From positions 1-64,000 of the forward strand of contig NZ_VITN01000026.1 of assembly GCF_007828045.1 (NCBI RefSeq): 64,000 nt of DNA. Reading direction: 5' to 3'. The notes under the pieces were generated by a model. The model saw only the letters and a program-made list of their open reading frames with translations. It was not told the origin of the DNA and made no database searches. Below are positions 57,329-64,000 of this stretch, piece after piece. Every line of letters starts with the position of its first letter. Within the stretch, counting starts at the first letter, position 1. The position numbers and the translations under genes were made by a program. Source of the DNA: Nitrospirillum amazonense. Lineage in GTDB: Bacteria > Pseudomonadota > Alphaproteobacteria > Azospirillales > Azospirillaceae.

Positions 57329-57706
57329 TCAGGTCGGCGTGTGCGCGGCGTCATCCCGGGCCGCCGGCCCTGTGCCGCTGACGGCACGAACCCAGCCGGC
57401 GACGATGGCGCCCACGCCGTCGCGTAGGAACTCGACACCCACGCCGTTTTCGGTACGGCGCACGATGCGGACGGCGGCGGCCACAGGCGCGCCCGGCAGG
57501 CGCAACACCCCCTCCGTTCCAATGGGCAGGTCAGGATCGGGAACAAGGAAGGCACCGCCGGCGGAAACATCGGCGATGCGGCAAGATACAAGGATGTCGC
57601 CGCAGCTCAACTGCACCTGGCTGTCAACCGATAGGCGGTCATAAGTCCGGCGGTTGCTGGGCCGCACCAGGTTGGACAGCACGCGTCTGATACCGCCCCA
57701 GGCCAT
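57329..57706 (-). CDS. PilZ-domain protein, putative c-di-GMP effector
   Basis: A 125-residue protein with the PilZ signature: RRTYDR (arginine motif) followed about 30 residues later by ADVSAGGAFL (the D/NxSxxG motif). Both c-di-GMP contact motifs are intact. The ATG at 57706 follows AGGGGAGGGG. Its convergent neighbour encodes an EAL phosphodiesterase, so the pair may form a local c-di-GMP circuit (inference). Confidence 0.88.
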   Translation of the reverse strand: MAWGGIRRVLSNLVRPSNRRTYDRLSVDSQVQLSCGDILVSCRIADVSAGGAFLVPDPDLPIGTEGVLRLPGAPVAAAVRIVRRTENGVGVEFLRDGVGAIVAGWVRAVSGTGPAARDDAAHTPT

Positions 57707-57921
57707 TAACCCCTCCCCTGCGAAGTCAGGCGGGCCGACGGTTTCCCGACAACGGGGTAGCGTAAGCCATGCCATGGTTGGAGTGTGCCGCCAAAGGCGT
57801 CGCGACACAAATGCCTGGGCGGAATGCCTTTCCAGCGAGGTTCTTGCACGGCGCGCGTCTTATGGTTCGGCACATTCACCGTTGCAGGTGCGTAATGAGC
57901 CTGGCGCTCGGGGAGTGGATG

Positions 57922-58098
57922 CTAGGGTGGACTGAAATGCGTCCGCGTGGCGCGGTTCAGGGGGCGTCCATCGACCAGTTCAAGAACGTAGGATTCGAGC
58001 TCCAGCCGTTCCTCAGGGGTGGCATCGGCATACGCACGGGTGCCGCGGATGCCCAGAAGCATTTCGGCCGCCCGTGTCAGGGCGATATCAGCCGCCAT
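57922..58098 (-). CDS. Small hypothetical protein
   Basis: A 58-residue frame (ADIALTRAAEMLLGIRGTRAY then ATPEERLELESYVLELVDG) with a coherent helical character and GC-rich third positions, ending in a hydrophilic tail. It could extend to 58206. There is no clear ribosome-binding site and no recognised family. It is the only plausible coding frame between the PilZ and PAP2 genes. Confidence 0.4.
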   Translation of the reverse strand: MAADIALTRAAEMLLGIRGTRAYADATPEERLELESYVLELVDGRPLNRATRTHFSPP

Positions 58099-58325
58099 GC
58101 ACGGATGTGCCGGTCGGTTCTTGGGGGAGGCGCTCCCTATCGTTGCTGTGGGACCACCCCCGCGATCGTCATGAAGATCGGACACGGTCCACGGTCTCCT
58201 AGACAATTGTGGGCACTGATCTACAACGAAAGTTATTTATACAGGCTGCGAAACGGCCATGGAATTGTGACGGGCGGGCTATCTCCAAAGTGGCAGGGAC
58301 GGGATCGCATCCAGGCGCCGACGTC

Positions 58326-59093
58326 TCAGTTGGGCCGGGCCGCGGTCTCTACGGGCCCCACCGCATACGGGGACGGATCGGCGTCGTTGCGACGGGCCTC
58401 CAGCACCTTATGCACGGATTGGCCAATCATACGGATCTCGTCGAACTGGGTGACCAACTCGAAACAAAACAGGAATGCCAGGGTATAACAGGGGGCGGGA
58501 AAGCGCATCATGACCCGCAGGATAGGGGTGGTGTACAGCGGCCGGACGGCGTCGCGGGTCATGACCAGGGTGATCAGCACGCCGATGATGGCGCCGCCCA
58601 GCACGTCCGTGGGGAAGTGCAGTCCCAGATAGACCCGCACCGTGCAGACGAAGAGGGCGGTGTAGGCCATGGCCAGCACACCGATCCACCGCCACACCAG
58701 GAAGATGCCGGTGGAAACCGCCATCCATAGCATGGCGTGGTCGCTGGGAAATGAGCTCCAGGTCCGCAAGATGGTTTCGCTGGTGCCGCTCAAAGGAAAA
58801 TGGAAGGGTACGGCGGGGTCGTAGATGGGCCGCTCCCGGAAGGGGAGGAAGTGAGCCAGCAGGCGCCCGACGCCCAGGGCCAGCAAGCCGCTGACGAAGG
58901 TGGCGATCACCATTTCCTTTTCCCAAAGCCCGCGCCGGCCACCCCGGAACCAGATCCACCATAGGATGGCCACCGGGAACAGGCCCTTGAACATCGAGAA
59001 GTCGGCGATGGTGCGGATGGCGTGGTTCACCACGTCCGAGGTGAAGGCGTGGGTGGTCAGGAATTCCTGGATGGCACTGTCGAAGCCGTTCAT
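58326..59093 (-). CDS. PAP2-family membrane phosphatase
   Basis: A 255-residue protein with five or six membrane helices and the three phosphatidic-acid-phosphatase motifs: HFLPFRERP (KxxxxxxRP-type, Lys absent), SSFPSDHAM (PSxH replaced by PSDH), and RVYLGLHFPTDVLGG with catalytic His. It probably dephosphorylates lipid phosphates such as undecaprenyl pyrophosphate. The ATG at 59093 follows GGGAGGAAG. The open frame beyond it is non-coding. Confidence 0.88.
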   Translation of the reverse strand: MNGFDSAIQEFLTTHAFTSDVVNHAIRTIADFSMFKGLFPVAILWWIWFRGGRRGLWEKEMVIATFVSGLLALGVGRLLAHFLPFRERPIYDPAVPFHFPLSGTSETILRTWSSFPSDHAMLWMAVSTGIFLVWRWIGVLAMAYTALFVCTVRVYLGLHFPTDVLGGAIIGVLITLVMTRDAVRPLYTTPILRVMMRFPAPCYTLAFLFCFELVTQFDEIRMIGQSVHKVLEARRNDADPSPYAVGPVETAARPN

Positions 59094-59357
59094 TTGTACG
59101 TTCTTCCTCCCTGGCCCTACTCGTCTTCTGCGGCGATCGGGCAAGCCTCCGGCGTCGCCGGCCGCAATGATGGCCGAACGTGCGCCACTCCCCCGATTGC
59201 CCCGAAGATACTGGCAATGTCGAGCAGGCGAGCCCACGCCGCCCCGACTTGAAACTGCCAACAAAATGTAACAAAAACTTTATATGGTACGCGCGGCGTC
59301 GCCAAAGAGCTTCTTTGGGAATAGGTCGTGGGTCACAGATTGGTCGCGCCGAACGAC

Positions 59358-59804
59358 CTAGCGCGCCAGTGACGTGTAGCTGCGCCGGGCGGCCCAGGCA
59401 TCCAGGGCCAGTTCCACCGGGCGGAACAGTGGCCGTGGCAGGGCGTCCAGGCCGTACCAGCCCCAGTCCGCGATCTTGTGCGGTTCCAGCACCTGGGGTT
59501 CGCCCGGTTCCACCTCCTCGGCGATGAACTGGATGTCCACGTAGTGCTTGTCGTAGGCCAGGATGTTGTGCAGGCAGAGGAAGTGCAGGCGCCGGACCAC
59601 CAGGCCGCACTCCTCCACCACCTCGCGAATGGCGCATTCCTCGAAGGTCTCGCCATATTCCAGGTGGCCGCCGCACCAGGAATAGCTGCCGTCGCCATGG
59701 CTGTTGCGCCGGCGGCCCAGCAGGATGCGGCCCTCACGCTGGATCAGGACCCCAATGCCGACCTTGGGCACGCCCGCGGCGGCGGAGGCTAGGGATTGGG
59801 TCAT
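59358..59804 (-). CDS. Nudix hydrolase
   Basis: A 148-residue protein with a full Nudix box: GGHLEYGETFEECAIREVVEECGL (residues about 50-73, matching Gx5Ex7REUxEExGU). Such enzymes hydrolyse nucleoside diphosphates linked to another moiety. The WCGGHLE context resembles CTP-pyrophosphohydrolase or MutT-like family members; the substrate is unknown. The ATG at 59804 lies seven bases after GGAG. Confidence 0.92.
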   Translation of the reverse strand: MTQSLASAAAGVPKVGIGVLIQREGRILLGRRRNSHGDGSYSWCGGHLEYGETFEECAIREVVEECGLVVRRLHFLCLHNILAYDKHYVDIQFIAEEVEPGEPQVLEPHKIADWGWYGLDALPRPLFRPVELALDAWAARRSYTSLAR

Positions 59805-59908
59805 GCTATGGCTCCGGATACTAGCTGTGGCGCATTTGGCCTTGGCAGCGGTATCATGCCGCCGCCCCGGCGCCAAGCGCCCGTCCAGTTTCCGGAGTCG
59901 TCCCCGCC

Positions 59909-60601
59909 ATGTGCGGTCGTTATGCCGCCGTTACCCCGCCCCAGGCCATGGAGGCGCTGTTCCAGACCCTGGGCACCCTGCCCAATTTCCCGGGCCGCTT
60001 CAACATCGCGCCGACGCAATCGGCGCCGGTGGTGCGCTGGAACGCGCAGACGGGGGAACGGCGCCTGGACATGCTGCGCTGGGGCCTGGTGCCGTCGTGG
60101 GCGGCGGATATGGCAGGGGGCGCCAAGATGATCAACGCCCGCTCGGAAAGCGTGACGGAAAAACCCACCTTCCGGCAGGCCTTCGCCCGCCGCCGCTGCC
60201 TGGTGCCGGTGACCGCCTTCTATGAATGGCGGGTGGAGAACGGCGCCAAGCAAGCCTATGCCATCGCCCCGGCCAACGCGGATACGGCCGCCTTCGCCGG
60301 GTTGTGGGAGGGCTGGAAGGATCCGGCCAGCGGTGAATGGGCACGGACCTACACCATTCTGACCACGACGGCCAACGACGCCATCGGCCACATCCACCAC
60401 CGCATGCCGGTTATCCTGACGCCCGACCGCTGGCCCGCCTGGCTGGGCGAGACGGACGCCGATGCTTCCGCCCTGCTGGATCTGCTGCGCCCCTACCCCG
60501 CCAATGAAACCCGCTTCTGGGCGGTGGGGCCGCGCGTCGGCAACGTGCGCAACGACGATGCCGACCTGCTGGCCCCACAGGTCGCCGCAACCCTGTTCTG
60601 A
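59909..60601 (+). CDS. SOS response-associated peptidase (SRAP/YedK, HMCES family)
   Basis: A 230-residue protein with the invariant N-terminal MCGRY (catalytic Cys2 exposed after Met removal), then NIAPTQ, MINARSESV (Asn contact), FYEW (Glu) and HHRMPVIL (His). YedK/HMCES proteins cross-link covalently to abasic sites in single-stranded DNA. No LexA box was noticed upstream. The gene is divergent from the Nudix gene. Confidence 0.95.
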   Translation: MCGRYAAVTPPQAMEALFQTLGTLPNFPGRFNIAPTQSAPVVRWNAQTGERRLDMLRWGLVPSWAADMAGGAKMINARSESVTEKPTFRQAFARRRCLVPVTAFYEWRVENGAKQAYAIAPANADTAAFAGLWEGWKDPASGEWARTYTILTTTANDAIGHIHHRMPVILTPDRWPAWLGETDADASALLDLLRPYPANETRFWAVGPRVGNVRNDDADLLAPQVAATLF

Positions 60602-60603
60602 GA

Positions 60604-61500
60604 TCAGAGCCGCAGGCCCAACTGCATCCACAGGTTCTCGCCCTGGGCACGGTGTTCGGCCACGAACTCGTGCTGCCAGGTGAAGGTGGCCTGCAGCGGC
60701 CCGATATCATGACTGATGGCCGGCCCCACCGCGAAGGCCTTGCCGCGATAGCCGTCGGCGCCGACCTTCACCCCATCCTGGGTGTCATCCTCATACTGGA
60801 CGTAGAAATAGCCGGAGACGCCGAAGCGCCAGCCATCGACATTGCGGGCCATGGCGAAATCCAAGTCGAAGTCCGACCCGGAGTGATAGTGCGTGGCGTC
60901 GTTGGTGGTGTTGAACGCCAGGCGTGGCGACACCTGCGCCTGCCAGCCCTGGGGGTCGATGTAAGCCAGGCCCAGCGTGGGCTGGAAGGACCAGACGTTG
61001 CGGCCGATGTTGGCCAGGGCCGCGGCGTTGTATTGGCCCACCGGCATGAAGATGTCGGTGCCCCACACCAGGGACAGGTTGGGACCCAGGCGCCAGCCCA
61101 GCATCAGTGGCGTGATGCCGACGTCCCCGAAACCCAGCTTGCTGGTCTTTTGCCCTGCCACCTCGACATGCAGATCGACGATGGGCAGGATCACCTCGGA
61201 TGCCACCTGGGCGCCGAATAGCCGGTAGGGCGTGACCACGAAGCCGCGAAAGGTCTGCGAGGCGGATTCGACGCTGAAATCCAAGGGCAGCTTGTTGCCG
61301 CCGCCGTCGTTCATCCGGTCGGCGGTATAGTAGTTGGGCTGGAACAGGACGTACTCGCCCGGTGGCGGCATCGCGCCGGCCAGATAGATGCTGGCGCCCG
61401 GCGGATAACTGTTGCCACCGCTTTCAGTGGCGCGCGCCATATGCGAATTTGCGAACGAAATCATACACAGAATTGTCGCGCCCATTGCCCAGTTCTTCAC
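60604..61500 (-). CDS. Outer-membrane barrel protein, phenol-degradation meta-pathway (MetA) type
   Basis: About 298 residues with a signal peptide ending HMARA. The strand-rich body (PPGEYVLFQPNYYTADRM, GFGDVGITPLMLGW, VWSFQPTLGLAYIDPQG) matches the transporter/MetA-pathway family of outer-membrane proteins with a C-terminal amphipathic strand (LWMQLGLRL). Substrate unknown. GTG at 61500 is preferred because AGGAGG lies eight to nine bases upstream; an ATG 18 bases earlier overlaps that site. Confidence 0.82.
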   Translation of the reverse strand: MKNWAMGATILCMISFANSHMARATESGGNSYPPGASIYLAGAMPPPGEYVLFQPNYYTADRMNDGGGNKLPLDFSVESASQTFRGFVVTPYRLFGAQVASEVILPIVDLHVEVAGQKTSKLGFGDVGITPLMLGWRLGPNLSLVWGTDIFMPVGQYNAAALANIGRNVWSFQPTLGLAYIDPQGWQAQVSPRLAFNTTNDATHYHSGSDFDLDFAMARNVDGWRFGVSGYFYVQYEDDTQDGVKVGADGYRGKAFAVGPAISHDIGPLQATFTWQHEFVAEHRAQGENLWMQLGLRL

Positions 61501-61725
61501 AGAGCATTTCCTCCTCATTTTGGCGGTCCGTGTGCTGACGGCCGCTTTTTATTTTGATAAGGAGAAAATCGTCGGAAATGGCGATGACGGACAAGGCGCA
61601 TTATTCAATACGGCATCATCGGTTTGGGCGATGCACCGTGTGGTTGCCATCGCGCCACACCAATAGATCAATCGCGACAAGGACCGCGACCGTTGATCGA
61701 CAACACAGCTAAACTATTGAAAAAT

Positions 61726-61801
61726 TGGTGATCCCGGTGGGATTCGAACCCACGACCCCATGATTAAAAGTCACGTGCTCTACCGGCTGAGCTACGGGAT
61801 C
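61726..61801 (-). tRNA. tRNA-Lys (anticodon TTT)
   Basis: The minus strand gives a complete cloverleaf. The acceptor GATCCCG pairs with CGGGATC, followed by the discriminator A and an encoded CCA. The D-loop is AGCCGGTAGAGC, the anticodon loop CTTTTAA with TTT, and the T-arm GTGGGTTCGAATCCCAC. A T-run (ATTTTTC) follows directly. It reads AAA/AAG codons. Confidence 0.97.
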
Positions 61802-61966
61802 GACCGCAGGGAAAACGGCTTGGTTTTCCGCGAACGAAGACGGGGCTGAGGGCCCGTCCCGGTGTGGCGCGCACCATAATGACGGGTATGGGCGCGGTCA
61901 ATGGAAAGCGGCGGGGCCCGGCACATCAACGGTGCATAGGGCCCCTGCCCGCAAACATCTTTGGGC

Positions 61967-62524
61967 TTATTCGCCGGCGCCGCCGGTGGCGGGCTCCACA
62001 CCCCCGCCCACCCCCTGCCGGGCGTCCTGGGCGAAACGCTCCGCCAAGCGATGGGCCACGCGCGGGCTGACGAAGTGGGCGATGTCGCCGCCCAGCCGCC
62101 CGATCTCCTTCACGAAGCGGGAGGAGATGAACTGGTGCCGGTCCGATGCCATCAGGAACACGGTCTCAACCTGCGGGTTGAGACGCGCGTTCATCCCGGC
62201 CATCTGGAACTCATACTCGAAGTCCGAGACGGCACGCAGGCCGCGGATGATCACCTGGGCCTGGCAACCCACGGCGAAGTTCATTAGCAGGCTGTCGAAG
62301 GGCCGCACCTCGACGGAGATGCCCTTGGCGGCCAGCGGCCCCAATTCGTCCTGCACCAGGGCCACGCGCTCCGCCGTGGAGAACAGGGGCCCCTTGCCGG
62401 CGTTGCTGGCCACCCCGATGATCAGGTGATCGACCAGCTTGGCCGCGCGCTGGATGATATCGAAATGCCCATTGGTGATGGGGTCGAAGGTGCCGGGATA
62501 AACCCCGATGCGACGCTCGCTCAT
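61967..62524 (-). CDS. coaD: Pantetheine-phosphate adenylyltransferase (CoaD)
   Basis: A 185-residue enzyme. It carries the nucleotidyltransferase motif YPGTFDPITNGH, IIRGLRAVSDFEYEFQMAGMN and the ISSRFVKEI motif. It adenylates 4'-phosphopantetheine to dephospho-CoA, the penultimate step of CoA synthesis. Its C-terminus (ARQGVGGGVEPATGGAGE) is about 20 residues longer than usual. The ATG at 62524 follows GGGGGCAAGG. It lies 97 bases downstream of gyrA. Confidence 0.97.
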   Translation of the reverse strand: MSERRIGVYPGTFDPITNGHFDIIQRAAKLVDHLIIGVASNAGKGPLFSTAERVALVQDELGPLAAKGISVEVRPFDSLLMNFAVGCQAQVIIRGLRAVSDFEYEFQMAGMNARLNPQVETVFLMASDRHQFISSRFVKEIGRLGGDIAHFVSPRVAHRLAERFAQDARQGVGGGVEPATGGAGE

Positions 62525-62584
62525 CCTTGCCCCCGCTGATCCAATCCGCCCATCGTCAGCTCCATCCGCCGGCTTTGCCGAGGT

Positions 62585-62615
62585 GGGGTTCGAATCCCTA
62601 GGGGACTCGAACCCC
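62585..62615 (-). terminator. Long hairpin between gyrA and coaD
   Basis: GGGGTTCGA and TCGAACCCC, plus inner TCCC and GGGA, form a 13-bp stem with a single A/C mismatch and a 3-nt loop, seven bases after the gyrA stop. Both arms carry GTTCGA-type sequence resembling tRNA T-arms. No T-run follows; it is a possible terminator or attenuator before coaD. Confidence 0.5.
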
Positions 62616-62621
62616 CAATCC

Positions 62622-64000
62622 TCAGTCGCCGGTTCCCTCGTTCGTGCCACCCGGGGCCGAACCATCCTGTGCCGAACCCTCCGGGGCCGGGCCCGCGATG
62701 ATGTCGGCCTGCGCGGCATCGTCCGCCCCGCCGTCCTCGGTACCGTCATCAGCCAGCCGCGCCACCGACACCACGCCCTCGTCGATCGACAAGCGGAACA
62801 GGGTGACGCCCTTGCTCTTGCGCGCGGTGATGCGCACGTCGTGCACGGGCATGCGGATGACCTGGCCACCGTTGCTGACCATCATCACCTGGTCGGTCTC
62901 GGCGATGGGGAACACGGCGGCGATGGCCTTGTTACGGGCCCCCATGTCCATGTTCCAGATGCCCTGGCCGCCACGACCGGTGAGGCGGTACTCATAGGCC
63001 GAGGTGCGCTTGCCGAAGCCCTGGACCGAGACGGTCAGCAGGAATTCCTCACGCGCCTTCATCTCGGCATAGAGTTCAGGCGACAGGGTACCGACATCGC
63101 CGGTGACCTCGGGGTCCACGTCGGCGGCCTCCTCGACCTCCTCACCCTGCTGGCGGCGCTCGGCGCTGGCCTGCTTCAGGTAGGCGGCGCGATCCTCGGC
63201 CGTGTACTCGGTGTGGTGCAGGATGGACAGGCCGATGACCTCGTCCCCCTCGGCCAAGCGGATGCCGCGCACGCCGGTGGAGGTGCGGCCGGCGAAGACG
63301 CGGACGTCCACCACCGGGAAGCGGATGCAGCGGCCCAGGCGCGTGGCCAGCAGCACGTCGTCCGCCTCGCCGCAGGTGCGCGCGGCGATCAGCAGTTCAC
63401 CTTCTTCCTCCAGCTTCATGGCGATCAGGCCATTGGCGCGGATGTTGGTGAAGTCCGACAGCTTGTTGCGGCGGACGTTGCCGTGGCTGGTGACGAACAA
63501 CACGTTCAGGTCGCCCCAGCTGGCCTCATCCTCGGGCATGGGCATCACGGTGGTGATGACCTCGCCATCCTCCAGCGGCAGCAGGTTCACCAGGGCCTTG
63601 CCCCGGGTCTGCGGCTGGCCCAGCGGCAGGCGCCAGACCTTCAGCTTGTAGACCATGCCGCGGTTGGTGAAGAGCAGCATGGGCGTGTGGGTGTTGGCGA
63701 CAAACAGGTCGCTGACCGTGTCCTCCGCCTTCAGCTGCATGCCGCTGCGGCCCTTGCCGCCGCGCGCCTGCGCCCGGTAGGTGGAGACGGGCACGCGCTT
63801 GATGTAGCCGCCCTGCGTGACAATGACGACCATGTCCTCGCGCTGGATCAGGTCCTCGATGTCCGCCTCGAACTCCAGGTCCTCGATCTTGGTGCGGCGG
63901 GGCGTGTCGAAGCGCGCCTTCACCTCCACCAGCTCGTTGCGCAGGATGTCCAGCAGCAGCGGACGGGACGACAGTATCTCCAGGAAATGGCGGATCTGCT
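62622..64000 (-). CDS. gyrA: DNA gyrase subunit A, C-terminal part (runs off the window)
   Basis: About 459 codons. The visible part begins within the tower/coiled-coil region (IRHFLEILSSRPLLLDILRN) and covers the C-terminal beta-pinwheel that wraps DNA. The GyrA box is QARGGKG, near SGMQLKAED. An acidic stretch (EEVEEAADVDPEV) interrupts the pinwheel between blades. The protein ends in a Gly/Asp/Glu-rich tail (GTNEGTGD). The catalytic Tyr and N-terminus lie beyond the right edge. Confidence 0.97.
   Translation of the reverse strand, partial: QIRHFLEILSSRPLLLDILRNELVEVKARFDTPRRTKIEDLEFEADIEDLIQREDMVVIVTQGGYIKRVPVSTYRAQARGGKGRSGMQLKAEDTVSDLFVANTHTPMLLFTNRGMVYKLKVWRLPLGQPQTRGKALVNLLPLEDGEVITTVMPMPEDEASWGDLNVLFVTSHGNVRRNKLSDFTNIRANGLIAMKLEEEGELLIAARTCGEADDVLLATRLGRCIRFPVVDVRVFAGRTSTGVRGIRLAEGDEVIGLSILHHTEYTAEDRAAYLKQASAERRQQGEEVEEAADVDPEVTGDVGTLSPELYAEMKAREEFLLTVSVQGFGKRTSAYEYRLTGRGGQGIWNMDMGARNKAIAAVFPIAETDQVMMVSNGGQVIRMPVHDVRITARKSKGVTLFRLSIDEGVVSVARLADDGTEDGGADDAAQADIIAGPAPEGSAQDGSAPGGTNEGTGD

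Overview
The window is GC-rich, densely coded bacterial DNA with few spacers. Gene content points to an alphaproteobacterium, most likely Rhodospirillales and near the Azospirillaceae. The evidence is a pccB-pccA-mutase operon divergent from a PccR-type regulator, a DUF3422 protein, the rlpA-dacA-tmk-holB-metG-tatD string, and gyrA followed directly by coaD. This placement is inference from gene families, not from rRNA.

Layout. 1-120: apparent 5' end of a group II intron entering from outside the window, sitting just beyond a terminator. 153-6768: single genes (CocE-type hydrolase, GerW/YtfJ-like protein, sulfotransferase, zinc alcohol dehydrogenase, small secreted protein, DUF3422 protein). 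6904-14266: propionyl-CoA to succinyl-CoA module (methylmalonyl-CoA mutase, propionyl-CoA carboxylase alpha and beta) with its divergent ScfR/PccR regulator and a TTTGCAAA operator between them. 14392-16106: MgtC-like protein, MsrB and a secreted protein. 16370-28194: a chemosensory cluster in two units. Unit one is six coupled genes: a soluble MCP with two signalling tips, a triple-CheW protein, CheB, CheR, CheA and a STAS-like protein. Unit two is a CheY-like regulator, a CheC-like phosphatase and a multi-PAS hybrid kinase.

28289-38700 is mixed accessory content: a lipoprotein, an EamA exporter with a divergent Lrp-type regulator, a FixJ-type regulator flanked by two paralogous small membrane proteins, a Tat-exported oxalate decarboxylase with a divergent LysR regulator, a HAD phosphatase, a glutathionyl-hydroquinone reductase, a manC/algA gene scrap and a zinc phospholipase C/P1-nuclease-like protein. 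38830-41427 holds a ribbon-helix-helix protein and a conserved gene cut by a recent IS5-type insertion; a 4-bp target duplication and perfect reading-frame restoration are visible.

41553-46181: zinc-ribbon membrane protein, long SPFH/band-7 protein, and a phosphate-selective-type porin behind a repeat-rich promoter region. 46215-55739, all minus strand: envelope and core genes (MBL hydrolase, tatD, metG, holB, tmk, dacA, rlpA, mltB, ydcF). 55822-61500: c-di-GMP proteins (EAL, PilZ), PAP2 phosphatase, Nudix, SRAP and an outer-membrane protein. 61726-64000: tRNA-Lys, coaD and the 3' part of gyrA.

The most noteworthy items are the double-tip MCP chemosensory cluster, the in-frame IS5 interruption, the paralogue pair around the FixJ regulator, and the group II intron edge behind a terminator. 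All calls rest on reading motifs by eye; no database search was run.
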